Of a stretch of 64,000 nt of DNA, positions 1 through 9,048 are shown piece by piece. The stretch is from assembly GCF_017942085.1 (NCBI RefSeq), contig NZ_JAGKSP010000005.1, positions 62,001 through 126,000 of the forward strand. The letters run 5' to 3'. Made by a program: the position numbers and the translations under genes. The stretch comes from Paenibacillus lignilyticus. Lineage in GTDB: Bacteria > Bacillota > Bacilli > Paenibacillales > Paenibacillaceae. Every line of letters begins with the position of its first letter. Position 1 is the stretch's first letter. The notes under the pieces were generated by a model. The model saw nothing but the letters and a program-made list of their open reading frames with translations. It did not search any database and was not told the origin of the DNA.

Positions 1-453
1 AACGAGGAAGGGGCGATAGAAGAGATGGGCCTGCCAATAGCTGTCCTCTCTGTAATGGGTCTCACTCCACATATCGTATAAGCGGAAGGCAAACGTATCG
101 ATGGCATGCTGATTAACCAGTGTCGGCACGAAATCGCGCATAGTGGCTTCGAAGATTTCATCGGCGTCCAGATTCAGTATCCATTCCGGATTCGTAGCCG
201 CCGTTTCTTCCCATTGACGCTTGCGAAGCTCAATCTCGTTACTGAATTCCGATCGTTCGTTGATGACGATCTTGACCGGTATGCCCGCCAGCATTTCCTG
301 ACAAATCGCCACGGTGTCATCGTCGCTGCAATCATCAATGATCACGGCGGCATCAATAAATTCACGATGATGCAAGAGGGCTCTTCGAAGGTAACGTCCT
401 GCTTCGTTTCGCACTACCATGGAGAGCGTAATCCGCCCATGCCTCTCTGTCAC
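1..453 (-). CDS. Glycosyltransferase family 2, C-terminus outside window
   Basis: The minus-strand frame reads as a GT-A fold family 2 glycosyltransferase: an N-terminal ITLSMVVRNE strand, a VIIDDCSDDDT motif, and a metal-binding NLDADE (DxD type) near residue 95. The start is taken as GTG at 453 because an in-frame TGA lies immediately upstream (457-459) and a GGTGGAG ribosome site sits about eight bases before it. The gene runs off the left edge, so its C-terminal half is not visible. It follows a second glycosyltransferase on the same strand by 18 bases, so the two are probably co-transcribed. The sugar donor and acceptor cannot be told; surface glycan or protein glycosylation is a guess from the pairing. 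Confidence 0.85.
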   Translation of the reverse strand, partial: MTERHGRITLSMVVRNEAGRYLRRALLHHREFIDAAVIIDDCSDDDTVAICQEMLAGIPVKIVINERSEFSNEIELRKRQWEETAATNPEWILNLDADEIFEATMRDFVPTLVNQHAIDTFAFRLYDMWSETHYREDSYWQAHLFYRPFLV

Positions 454-471
454 ATGTCACTCCACCTTCGC

Positions 472-1554
472 TTAGGACGTATGTCCGAGTTTGTGAACCT
501 CTGCAAAATAATTGCGGTTATACAATAAACTCGGATGTGCCGGGTTATAAGTCAATGCAATTTCATTATGGGTATGCGCGGCTTCGAATTGACCCGTTCT
601 GTCATAACACAAACAAAGCTGCAGATGCGGGTACCACGTTGAGGTTGCGTTGTTCACCATGCCCATTGTAGCCGGCTGGGGCACCTCTGTTGCTTGGCGA
701 TACCAGAAAATCGCGGTTTCATAGTGTTTCTCTTCGAAGAAATAAGCCCCAATCGCACAGGACACGTCCGGTCGCGGGCGCTCGTACAGAAGCGCGCGAG
801 TGAGCGAAGAGAACTGCATGTCTTTGTTTGCCAGCCGCCCATAACACTCAGACATCTTGAGACAAGCTTGAATATTGTCTTCGATCCATCCTTGGCCGGA
901 ATTGAGCATTTTGTCATAATAAACGACGGCTTGTTCATCCAAACGATGGTCGCGAAGCTCATTGGCGTAGTAATACAAGTCCCGAATGGAGAATTCTTCG
1001 CCTGCTTCTTGACGCTTCTGATAGATTTTCAGATTCCGGTCGGTGTATGTTTTCTCCTTCTTATGCGTGACACAAACATCGCTATCCAGTGCCGGCCCCC
1101 AAGCATTCAAATACTCGTGAACCGGCCCGATCCACTGAAAGCCGCATGCTCTTCGCACAAGCCGATTGCGTCGCAAGCTGGACGTCACTTTGCCGGCATT
1201 ATCGAAGCCCAGGTTGTAGGGCATCGTCACGCGATCAATAGCAGCCGTCAGTACCTGCTTCAGCAGCTTGAAGCGCAGCCGATCTTCTTCCTCGATGGTA
1301 TCATCGGCATCCAGCCATAGGATATAATCCTTCGTTGCATGCTGAAAAGCAAAGTTGCGCGCAGCAGCGAAGTCATCGATCCATTCGAAATCATAGATGT
1401 TTTCCGTGAACTTGCGGGCAATTTCCTTCGTGCGGTCAACGGATCCCGTATCGATGATATTGATCTCATCCACCAAATCATGGATAGATAAGAGGCATCG
1501 TTCCAGAGCATACTCTTCGTCACGCACAATCATGCATAGGCTTATCGTAACCAT
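472..1554 (-). CDS. Glycosyltransferase family 2 with TPR-like C-terminal half
   Basis: This 360-residue protein opens with ISLCMIVRDEE, followed by IIDTGSVDRT and ILWLDADD, the nucleotide-sugar and metal motifs of family 2 transferases. The second half (about residues 190-350) is helical with TPR-like repeats (for example DEQAVVYYDKML and HYETAIFWYRQA). This GT2-TPR arrangement is common in Bacillales and includes SunS-like peptide glycosyltransferases. No signal peptide or membrane segment is seen, so it should be cytoplasmic. It lies 18 bases upstream of another GT2 gene on the same strand. The acceptor is unknown. Confidence 0.88.
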   Translation of the reverse strand: MVTISLCMIVRDEEYALERCLLSIHDLVDEINIIDTGSVDRTKEIARKFTENIYDFEWIDDFAAARNFAFQHATKDYILWLDADDTIEEEDRLRFKLLKQVLTAAIDRVTMPYNLGFDNAGKVTSSLRRNRLVRRACGFQWIGPVHEYLNAWGPALDSDVCVTHKKEKTYTDRNLKIYQKRQEAGEEFSIRDLYYYANELRDHRLDEQAVVYYDKMLNSGQGWIEDNIQACLKMSECYGRLANKDMQFSSLTRALLYERPRPDVSCAIGAYFFEEKHYETAIFWYRQATEVPQPATMGMVNNATSTWYPHLQLCLCYDRTGQFEAAHTHNEIALTYNPAHPSLLYNRNYFAEVHKLGHTS

Positions 1555-1670
1555 TTGTCCCTGCTGCAGCCTCCTTCATTCAGCCCAAAGACAGCTTACA
1601 TCTCTCTCCGTTATAACTATGCTTTTCTCATGGCAGTTGTTAAGGCGCGAGGGATTATTTGGAAGCTTAC

Positions 1671-2342
1671 TCAACGGGTAATTGCCTTCTTCAGCAACGC
1701 GCGGAAACAGCTCAGACCGCCCCATTGCTCGGTGTGCAGGACATTCTCCGGTATGGTCGTATCTACGGCGCCGACAAATTCAAATCCGGATAGCGACATG
1801 ATCAACTGGAAGTAAGCAAGATTAACGGTAGGGTAATCCAGCGTGATTACGACAGCGCCATCATCTTTCAAGGTGCGATGAAATTCATGCATGGCAAGTA
1901 GAGCGTCGGAGGGACTTAAATGCTCCATAACGGAGATGCAAAATATTTTATCGAATAGGCGGTCTCTGTAGGGAAGTTCAGCGAGACTGGCTTGTTGGAG
2001 CTGAAGGTTGGAGCGGAATTGCGTGTCGACTTGCTCGGCGGCCGCATCTCCGAAATCGGCACGCACTGCTTCTACGATATTAGTGAAGGAGAGAATTTGC
2101 GGATCCCAATCACAGGCATGGGCTTGCTTGCAATGCTGTGCCAAGTAGAACTTAAACGGATGCGAAATGCCGCAGGCGGCATCCAGTACGATGTCTTCCG
2201 CTTCGGCAAAAGCAGAACACCACTGATATTCATAAGGTCGGCTCCACCAATAGCTTGGAAGCGGAAAAACGATTTCGCTGGCATACGGATCACTTTCCAG
2301 GATGAATCTGGATGTGAGATCAGACGGAGGCAGATGGTTCAA
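1671..2342 (-). CDS. Class I SAM-dependent methyltransferase
   Basis: The 223-residue protein has the Rossmann methyltransferase order: motif I VLDAACGISHPFKFYLA (a variant of the usual DxGxG loop), an acidic ACDWDP turn, then FDKIFCISVMEHLSPSDALLAMHEF, typical of Methyltransf_11/25 proteins, and a DGAVVITLDYP strand. The start is TTG at 2342, preceded by AAGGAGTG at a good distance. It is 116 bases from the glycosyltransferase downstream on the same strand and may belong to that surface-glycan group. The substrate cannot be told. Confidence 0.85.
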   Translation of the reverse strand: MNHLPPSDLTSRFILESDPYASEIVFPLPSYWWSRPYEYQWCSAFAEAEDIVLDAACGISHPFKFYLAQHCKQAHACDWDPQILSFTNIVEAVRADFGDAAAEQVDTQFRSNLQLQQASLAELPYRDRLFDKIFCISVMEHLSPSDALLAMHEFHRTLKDDGAVVITLDYPTVNLAYFQLIMSLSGFEFVGAVDTTIPENVLHTEQWGGLSCFRALLKKAITR

Positions 2343-2522
2343 GCGTTCACACTCCTTCTAATACGTTCATTCCTATATTGATGATAGTGTATGAGTAATA
2401 GGATTGTTTGTGTTCGGCCGTTTGCGGAGCATTTCGAAAGACTTTCGTAACATTTGGGAAAGGGTCAGGCATGGTTTCTCCGTTACGATTAGAGCAATGA
2501 ATGAGTGGTGGAGGGAAATCCA

Positions 2523-3302
2523 ATGAACGAACTTATTGTTGAAATCAATAATCTAACGAAGCAAATTCGCGGAAAAACAATTGTGCATCAACTTAGCTTT
2601 CATCTCAACCGTGGCGAAGTTTTCGGTTTGCTCGGTCCTAACGGAGCAGGCAAAACGACAACGATTCGTATGATGGTGGGCTTAATTGCGATGAGTGACG
2701 GCGATGTCCGAATCGGCGGAAGCAGCATTCGAAGTCAGTTTAAGGATGCGATTCGGCATATCGGTGCGATCGTGGAGAACCCTGAGCTCTATAAGCATCT
2801 CACGGGCATGCAAAATTTGAAGCAATACGCCCGCATGGGCGATGGGATTACGCAAAGCCGGATAGAGGAGGTTGTTTCCCTGGTGGGACTCGCTTCCCGC
2901 ATTCATGACAGAGTGAAAACCAATTCGCTGGGCATGCGCCAACGACTTGGAATTGCGCAAGCATTGCTGCACAAGCCGGCCGTACTCATTCTTGATGAAC
3001 CGACGAACGGTCTTGATCCAGCCGGTATCCGCGAGATGAGGGGGCTTGTTCGTAAGCTTGCTCATGAAGAGGGCATCGCGGTTATGGTGTCCTCGCATCT
3101 GCTGGCGGAGATGGGGCTGTTATGCGATCGATTCGGCGTCATGATGGATGGCCGACTGCGCACGACCTTTGCGCTGGCGGACTTGGCGGGCAACGCGGCG
3201 GGAGATAAGGCGACTAAGCTGCCGCAAACATTAGAAGAGAAATACATGCAGCTAACGGAGGGCGACAATCATGCAGCAAGTAGTACGCAAACTGCTCGTT
3301 AA
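2523..3302 (+). CDS. ABC transporter ATP-binding protein, BcrA-like
   Basis: This is a complete 259-residue nucleotide-binding subunit: Walker A GPNGAGKTTT near residue 40, signature NSLGMRQRLGIAQ and Walker B VLILDEPTNGLDP. The LGMRQRL signature is typical of BcrA/lantibiotic-immunity type exporters. ATG 2523 is preferred over the upstream GTG codons because GGAGGG lies seven bases before it. It overlaps the permease gene downstream by 32 bases, implying coupled translation. A two-component system follows, so the exporter is probably part of a cell-envelope stress or peptide-antibiotic response; the substrate is not determined. Confidence 0.92.
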   Translation: MNELIVEINNLTKQIRGKTIVHQLSFHLNRGEVFGLLGPNGAGKTTTIRMMVGLIAMSDGDVRIGGSSIRSQFKDAIRHIGAIVENPELYKHLTGMQNLKQYARMGDGITQSRIEEVVSLVGLASRIHDRVKTNSLGMRQRLGIAQALLHKPAVLILDEPTNGLDPAGIREMRGLVRKLAHEEGIAVMVSSHLLAEMGLLCDRFGVMMDGRLRTTFALADLAGNAAGDKATKLPQTLEEKYMQLTEGDNHAASSTQTAR

Positions 3303-4050
3303 CGAGCTTCATAAGCTTTACACGCGGATGGGCACAAGGATTATGGTGCTGCTTGTGCCTGTGATGGTAATCGCCGCAGGGCTGCTTTGTTTCTATTCGG
3401 GCGAGCAGGAAATTCAAGTGCAGGACGGCTGGGAATTTCTTGATCTGGTCCTAACAGCCGTACCGAACCTTATGAACATAGTGACCTTGTTTACGATTAT
3501 CGTCGCTGCTGGGATCGTCGCATCTGAATTCTCCGGCGGCACAATCAAGCTGCTGCTGATTCGACCCTATAGTCGATCCCAATTTTTGCTGGCTAAATAC
3601 ACGGCGGTGCTCTTGTTCGGACTTTCGCTTGCGCTGATTATGGTGATCACGGCTTTCATTACCGGCGGCTTCTTGTTCGGTTTCGGTGCCGGTGATGCTG
3701 AGAATGTCGTGGCCAACGTGGTGAAAGCGACAGCCTTCGGTGTCATTGGGCTTGTCGTGATGGTGACCTTCGCGTTCATGATCTCATCCGTTCTTCGCTC
3801 AGGTGCAGTCGCAATCGGCGTATCGATCTTCTTCCTGCTGAGCGGGCCGCAGCTTGCTTATATGCTGAAATCATTCGCCTGGACCAAATATCTGCTGTTT
3901 GCCAATTTGGATTTGTATTCGTATACCGCCGGCAGACCGTTCCTCAGCGATATGACCCTAACCTTCTCGCTTCTTGTTCTGGCAGGCTATATGGCCGTGT
4001 TCGGTGTCCTCGCATGGGTTATATTTGCAAAGCGGGATGTAGCGAACTGA
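3271..4050 (+). CDS. ABC-2 type permease, BcrB-like
   Basis: The 259-residue protein has about six hydrophobic segments and the ABC-2 permease feature EFSGGTIKLLLIRPYSR between the second and third helices (the SGTxxxLL...SR motif). ATG 3271 has GGAGGGCGA upstream inside the end of the ATPase gene. It forms the membrane half of the exporter with the preceding ATPase. Neighbours suggest export or removal of a peptide antibiotic or an envelope-active compound. Confidence 0.9.
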   Translation: MQQVVRKLLVNELHKLYTRMGTRIMVLLVPVMVIAAGLLCFYSGEQEIQVQDGWEFLDLVLTAVPNLMNIVTLFTIIVAAGIVASEFSGGTIKLLLIRPYSRSQFLLAKYTAVLLFGLSLALIMVITAFITGGFLFGFGAGDAENVVANVVKATAFGVIGLVVMVTFAFMISSVLRSGAVAIGVSIFFLLSGPQLAYMLKSFAWTKYLLFANLDLYSYTAGRPFLSDMTLTFSLLVLAGYMAVFGVLAWVIFAKRDVAN

Positions 4051-4125
4051 CGATTCAGCCAAACTGTTCATGGCTTGGCAGAAAACGGTATACTGGTAGC
4101 AACTAATAACCAAGGTGGTAGCAGC

Positions 4126-4839
4126 ATGCAAAGTCAACTTTTACTCATTGAGGACGATTACGCGATTGCAGATATGGTTCAGCGCCATTTGGCCAAAGAA
4201 GGCTTTGCCATCCGCCATGCGGCAGATGGGGAAGAGGCGCTTCGGCTGCTGGCGAATGAAACGTATCAGCTCATCCTGCTTGATCTGATGCTGCCCGGCG
4301 TCGATGGCATGGAGGTGCTGCGCCACGTTCGGGGAAGCAGTACGGTTCCGGTCTTGATCCTCTCTGCCAAAGACAGCGATGTCGATAAGGCGCTTGGCCT
4401 GGGGTTTGGAGCGGATGATTATTTGTCCAAGCCGTTCTCGCTCATTGAACTTACAGCCAGAGTTAAAGCCGCTCTGAGACGGGCATCGCAATATGCAGGT
4501 GCAGCAGCCGTTGCCGCACCGCAGCAGGTGCTTCGCGTTCATGAGCTAACGCTGCATACCGAGGAGCATTTGGTGACGAAACGCGGCCTGCCGGTTAACC
4601 TAACCGCCAAAGAGCTGTTGATTCTGAAACTGTTGATGACCTATCCGAAGCGCGCTTTTTCCAAGGAACAGATTTACCGGGCAGTGTGGAATGATGATTA
4701 TTTTAACGATGTGAATGCGATTCAGGTTCATATTTCACGCCTTCGGGAGAAGATCGAGGATGAGCCTGCTAGCCCGAAATACATTAAGACCGTATGGGGG
4801 ATCGGTTACAAAATGGGGGAGTTCCGGCATGATGCTTGA
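4126..4839 (+). CDS. OmpR-family response regulator
   Basis: This 237-residue regulator has a receiver domain with acidic D10/D11, phospho-acceptor D53 (ILLDLMLP) and the LSKPF lysine, then a winged-helix output domain ending in SRLREKIEDEP and VWGIGYKM. ATG 4126 follows AAGGTGG; an upstream TTG frame extension lacks a ribosome site. It overlaps the histidine kinase start by 11 bases and should be its partner. Given the flanking ABC exporters, it probably controls those genes, but no operator was identified. Confidence 0.93.
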   Translation: MQSQLLLIEDDYAIADMVQRHLAKEGFAIRHAADGEEALRLLANETYQLILLDLMLPGVDGMEVLRHVRGSSTVPVLILSAKDSDVDKALGLGFGADDYLSKPFSLIELTARVKAALRRASQYAGAAAVAAPQQVLRVHELTLHTEEHLVTKRGLPVNLTAKELLILKLLMTYPKRAFSKEQIYRAVWNDDYFNDVNAIQVHISRLREKIEDEPASPKYIKTVWGIGYKMGEFRHDA

Positions 4840-5779
4840 TCTCGTTCTGCTTCTTACCGGACTGGTCGTGATTCTGCTTGTGCTTGTTCTCCTATTGATC
4901 AAACGCCGAACAGATCTCTCCCGTGATCTTCGTTATGTGCAGCACAAACTAAATGCCATTATGGATCAGGATTCGACGGAGAAGGTGCTTCGGCATACGG
5001 AGGGAAAGCGAGTTCAAGAGCTGCTTATTGCCGTGAACCGACTTCTTGATGCCAATCGGAAAACGAAGTCAGACTACATCCGGATGGAAAATGCGCTGAA
5101 GAAAATGATCGCCAACATGTCGCATGATCTGAAAACGCCGCTGACGGTAGTTCTCGGACTGACGGAAACGATGACGCAGGGGTCAACAGCGGATGATCCC
5201 GCCGAGCAGCGCAGACTCTCTCTTAAGGTACATGAGAAAACGCTCGATATTATCCATTTAACGAATCAATTCTTCGATCTGGCGAGGCTGGAATCCGGTG
5301 ATCGACCTGTTCCTCTGTCCAAAATCAACCTCAGCGAGTCCTGCCGCAGCAGCATCCTGTTCTATTATGAGGAAATCGAGGCGCAGGGACTGCAAGTGGA
5401 GGCTGACATTCCGGAGGAGCCGATCTATGCTTATGGCAATGAAGATGCGATTGGCCGTGTCTTAAATAATTTGTTATCCAATGCCATCCGGTACGGACGT
5501 GATGGCGGTGTAGTCGGGATTTCGCTGATAGAGCAAGGGGATCAAGCGTTAATTGAGGTATGGGATCGAGGGAAAGGTATTCGGCGGCAGGATCAAGCCC
5601 GTGTATTCGAGCGGCTGTATACGCTGTCGGATTCCAGAAATCAAGCTCACCAGGGCAGCGGGCTTGGGTTAACGATTACGAAACGGCTTGTGGAGCTGAT
5701 GGAAGCGGAAATTTCGCTCAAGAGCATTCCGGATGAGAAGACGGTATTTACAATTCGGTTCGCGAAAGTCCGTTTCTAA
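4829..5779 (+). CDS. Sensor histidine kinase, single membrane anchor
   Basis: The 316-residue kinase has one N-terminal membrane segment (residues 2-24), a short linker, an H-box with H99 (NMSHDLKTPL), an N-box LNNLLSNAIRYG and G-boxes DRGKGI and GSGLGLTITK. There is no extracellular domain, so it cannot sense a ligand outside the membrane by itself and may depend on the linked ABC transporters. The start ATG 4829 overlaps the response regulator stop and follows GGGGGAG. It is followed by an ABC ATPase gene 22 bases on. Confidence 0.92.
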   Translation: MMLDLVLLLTGLVVILLVLVLLLIKRRTDLSRDLRYVQHKLNAIMDQDSTEKVLRHTEGKRVQELLIAVNRLLDANRKTKSDYIRMENALKKMIANMSHDLKTPLTVVLGLTETMTQGSTADDPAEQRRLSLKVHEKTLDIIHLTNQFFDLARLESGDRPVPLSKINLSESCRSSILFYYEEIEAQGLQVEADIPEEPIYAYGNEDAIGRVLNNLLSNAIRYGRDGGVVGISLIEQGDQALIEVWDRGKGIRRQDQARVFERLYTLSDSRNQAHQGSGLGLTITKRLVELMEAEISLKSIPDEKTVFTIRFAKVRF

Positions 5780-5801
5780 CGAGAGAGGGGGGGCGTCTAA
5801 C

Positions 5802-6752
5802 ATGAGCATTATTTTACAAACGAAACGGCTATCGAAGACCTATAAGAAGAAAGAGGTCATCTCAGGCGTAAACATGAGCGTGCGACAAGGTGAAATCTAC
5901 GGTTTTCTGGGACCGAACGGGGCAGGCAAAACGTCCGTCATGCGCATGTTGACCGGATTGGTGCAGCCGACAAGCGGCGAAATTGTGCTGTTTGGCGAGA
6001 AGCAGAAAGATGGGTCTTACGAGTGGATGAAACGGATGGGAAGCATTATTGAATACCCCATCTTCTATGATCATCTGTCCGCACATGCCAATCTGGAGCT
6101 GCATTGCGAGTATATGGGCTATTATGACAAAGCTGCAATCGCAAACGCCTTGTAGCTGACCGGTTTATCTGAGGTGGAGCAGAGAAAGCCGGTCAAACAT
6201 TTCTCGCTTGGCATGAAGCAGCGGCTTGGCATCGCGCGGGCGATATGTACGAAACCGGAACTGCTCATTCTCGATGAGCCGGTAAACGGCATGGATCCGT
6301 CAGGAATCAGAGAACTGCGCGATCTGTTCAGGATGTTAAGCAAAGAGTACGGGATGACGCTGCTGATCTCCAGTCATATTTTGCAGGAAATCGAGCAGCT
6401 GGCAGATACGATTGGCGTGATCAATCATGGGCGGCTGATTGAAGAAGTATCCATGGAGCGGGTAAGAGAAAGACAGAGTGAGTACGTGGAAGTAACGGTC
6501 ACGGACAGCAAACAGGCGGTACTTGTTCTGGAAGACAAGCTTTCCATCGCCAACTATAAAGTGATGGGTCAAGGGGCGATTCGCATCTATGACGCCGGCG
6601 TAACGCCTGTGGAGCTGAATCGGCTGCTGGTACAGCATGACATTGGCGTTGAGTCGCTGAACAAGAAGTCGCGTTCGCTGGAAGAGTACTTCCTCGGATT
6701 GATCGAAGGAGGCGGCGGGCATGTTATGGAAGCTGATCAAGCTCGAGCTTAA
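5802..6752 (+). pseudogene. ABC ATP-binding protein interrupted by an in-frame amber codon
   Basis: Translation from ATG 5802 (strong GAGAGAGGGG site) gives a BcrA-like ATPase with Walker A GPNGAGKTSVM, then stops at TAG 6153-6155. The same frame continues without any shift into the signature FSLGMKQRLGIA, Walker B LLILDEPVNGMDP and a normal C-terminus to 6752. Related proteins have an acidic residue at this place (ALELxGL), so one base change from GAG would explain it. The N-terminal fragment lacks the signature and Walker B. A GTG at 6174 could restart the second half but has no ribosome site. It is either a recent loss-of-function mutation, a read-through or suppressed codon, or a sequencing error. 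Confidence 0.85.
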
Positions 6753-7404
6753 GAAGACGCGATGGCGGGGACTGCTGCTGTCCGCCGTGGTTACCATTCT
6801 CATGCTGGTGCTTTGGGTGGTAGGCAGCGATGTGCCTAATAATGATGTCGAGACGTATGATCGCGCATTTCAGAGCATCATGAATTACGTGGGCATTACG
6901 TATGTTATCTTCGCATCCGTGTTGATGTCAAGAATGGTCATCGATGAATATCGCAACAAAACGGTGACGATTCTGTTCGTGTATCCGGTGCCTCGCCACA
7001 TGATCTTCGCGGCAAAATTGATTATTATCGGCGTCTGGACGTTTCTGACGGTCATCATGGGGCATCTCGTCGTTTCCGCTGCGCTGCTGGTTGCCAATTC
7101 GCATTATCACTATATTACGGAGCCTTTAACCGGAGATCGGCTCTGGGAAGAAGCGGTGCGGACCATAATCATTGCAGTAACCGCAGCAGGATTGTCTCTC
7201 GTTCCGCTGTTCTTCGGGATGCTTCGCAAGACGATGCCTGCGCTGATCATCAGCTCATTCATCATTTCCAATTCGGGGATGGTCGTCATGAACAACGATA
7301 TCCTGTATCAAAGCCTGCAGAGCATGTCGATACTGGCTTTGGTTAGCGTCGGAGTCGGCTCATTGATGGCTTATCTCGGGGTAAGGCGGAGCGGTGAGCT
7401 ATAA
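6721..7404 (+). CDS. ABC-2 type permease
   Basis: This 227-residue membrane protein has about six hydrophobic segments and the permease motif MVIDEYRNKTVTILFVYPVPR after the second helix. It begins at ATG 6721 inside the last codons of the broken ATPase gene, a 32-base overlap of the same kind seen in the first ABC pair. With an inactive ATPase partner it may be non-functional, or it may use the intact ATPase at 2523. It ends the operon; a long imperfect inverted repeat follows. Confidence 0.88.
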   Translation: MLWKLIKLELKKTRWRGLLLSAVVTILMLVLWVVGSDVPNNDVETYDRAFQSIMNYVGITYVIFASVLMSRMVIDEYRNKTVTILFVYPVPRHMIFAAKLIIIGVWTFLTVIMGHLVVSAALLVANSHYHYITEPLTGDRLWEEAVRTIIIAVTAAGLSLVPLFFGMLRKTMPALIISSFIISNSGMVVMNNDILYQSLQSMSILALVSVGVGSLMAYLGVRRSGEL

Positions 7405-7426
7405 GGGAGTAAAGAAATGAGATGAG

Positions 7427-7494
7427 CCGGAGCGAATCGCTCGCATTGGGATCGTTCGTTAAGATGATCCATTAGCGAGCGAGTATCACTCCGG
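7427..7494. repeat. Long imperfect inverted repeat between convergent genes
   Basis: CCGGAG and TCGCTCGC on the left pair with GCGAGCGA and CTCCGG on the right, with an inner GATC...GATC pair. It fills the space between the converging permease and ThuA genes. There is no clear T-run, so bidirectional termination is plausible but not shown. Confidence 0.55.
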
Positions 7495-7509
7495 CCCCTG
7501 TTGAAGTTA

Positions 7510-8151
7510 TTAGACCGATTTGGTCAGCCAATCCGCGCTGTTGCGGATCAATTGGCGGCTGGCCGGATGCAGGAAGGACGGCTTATGATGTCCGGGCATT
7601 AGATAAACCAGCCGGCCTTTGCCGCGGTTATCGGTCCAAGCGGCCGGATAACGTTGACCCTCCAGCACATATTCCATCAACATGTCGACGCTGCCTGACG
7701 GATGGAATTCGAACATATACGGTTCTTCTTCAAGGGAGAAAGGCTCTACACCATCTGTAATCGGATGCTCCGCATGGGTGAAGTGGAAATCAAGGGTTTG
7801 ATAATCCGGATGTCCGGTGAAGCGGGCGCCGATGAGCTCGACACATTCCTCTCGGGATTGAAGCGAAATTCCATTATGAATGACAAGCAAGCTGCCGCCT
7901 TGATGTACGTATTGCATCAAAGCCGCGGCTTGTTCCGATTCGATCGGCGAGCTCCAGCAGTCTGTGTAAGAGATAAACAAATCGCACGCATGCAGAATAT
8001 CCGCATCGAGCGAATTGTAATTATCGGTGTAGCTGATCTCATACTGCTCCTCTCCAAGAATGGCAGAGAGCTCATCTTGAATGTTGCTCAGCGGGTGGTA
8101 GGGCGCCCGCGCATTATCGCCAAGCACGAGTACATGCTTCTGTGTCGTCAT
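7510..8151 (-). CDS. ThuA-like domain protein
   Basis: The 213-residue protein resembles the ThuA (trehalose utilisation) family, a glutamine-amidotransferase-like fold: an opening HVLVLGDNARAPYHP, a central GGSLLVIHNGIS and a C-terminal GKGRLVYLMPGHHKPS where family members have a GxGRVFYxxxGH motif. The start ATG 8151 follows GAGGGATA. It is cytoplasmic with no signal peptide. It lies 36 bases after an SDR gene on the same strand, so the two may form a small sugar- or polyol-related operon. No catalytic role is established for most ThuA proteins. Confidence 0.82.
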   Translation of the reverse strand: MTTQKHVLVLGDNARAPYHPLSNIQDELSAILGEEQYEISYTDNYNSLDADILHACDLFISYTDCWSSPIESEQAAALMQYVHQGGSLLVIHNGISLQSREECVELIGARFTGHPDYQTLDFHFTHAEHPITDGVEPFSLEEEPYMFEFHPSGSVDMLMEYVLEGQRYPAAWTDNRGKGRLVYLMPGHHKPSFLHPASRQLIRNSADWLTKSV

Positions 8152-8187
8152 CGCAATATCCCTCGCTTTCTAGTTCTCACCAAGTTC

Positions 8188-8910
8188 TCACCAAGGCATT
8201 TCATTTCCTAAGTAATCTCTGTACAGCGGCTTATCGGACGGTTCATTCGGCTTTAGCTCACGGATGCGTTCGATGATATGAGCTGCAGATTGATCGGCGG
8301 TTAAGGCAGCTTCGGTATTTAACGTCCCGCTCATATAGGATTGAACCCAGCCGGGATGGAGGAGCAGAACTTGCCCGCCGGCTTTCTTCACTTCGTTATG
8401 GATTAGTGCTCCTTGCATATTCAGCGCTGTCTTCGACATGCAGTAGCCAAACCAGCTTGTACGCTCGCAATCGGCAATGCTGCCGGCTTCCGACGATATG
8501 GTGACGAACAGCTTAGCGCTGCTGCGAAGCACAAGCGGAGCAAGCGCATTGGTGACGCGCAGCGGTCCAAGCGTGTTTACATTGAACACCTGCTGCATGT
8601 CGGCAAATGGAAGCGGATCCATAATTGTCGCCTGAATATCGCCTAATATCCCGGCATTATTGAGCACCACATCCAAGGTGTCCGTGATGGCGGCTATTTG
8701 CGCTGCTGCCTCGGCCACGCTTTGGTCGCTCGCAACGTCAAGCTTCACCAAGCTGAGCGAGTTCTGAACCTCGGAGGCCAGCTGTTCAAGCTGCGAACTT
8801 TGATCCAAATAATGACCTGCTATTACGTCATACCGTTCATGCAGCAGTCCCTTCACAAGCGCGAAGCCAAGTCCGCGATCGGCGCCTGTTACGAAAGCAT
8901 ATCGTTTCAT
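8188..8910 (-). CDS. Short-chain dehydrogenase/reductase (SDR)
   Basis: The 240-residue protein has the SDR cofactor loop TGADRGLGFALVKG, the NNAGILG motif, a catalytic serine in ISSEAGS and the YCMSKTALN tyrosine-lysine pair. It is thus a classical NAD(P)-dependent oxidoreductase similar to C-factor/YciK-type SDRs. An AAGGAGGAC site precedes ATG 8910. The downstream ThuA-like gene is on the same strand. The substrate is unknown. Confidence 0.9.
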   Translation of the reverse strand: MKRYAFVTGADRGLGFALVKGLLHERYDVIAGHYLDQSSQLEQLASEVQNSLSLVKLDVASDQSVAEAAAQIAAITDTLDVVLNNAGILGDIQATIMDPLPFADMQQVFNVNTLGPLRVTNALAPLVLRSSAKLFVTISSEAGSIADCERTSWFGYCMSKTALNMQGALIHNEVKKAGGQVLLLHPGWVQSYMSGTLNTEAALTADQSAAHIIERIRELKPNEPSDKPLYRDYLGNEMPW

Positions 8911-9048
8911 CTAAGCAGTCCTCCTTGAGCGAGCGATTCGTGGAAAATATCGTACCTTTTTCCATTTTACTCTTTTTCAGGCTGCTGCTAAAGGGTAATA
9001 TGGGTTATGTAAGCGAATTCCAACATTCGACAAAAGGTGGCTGCTGAA

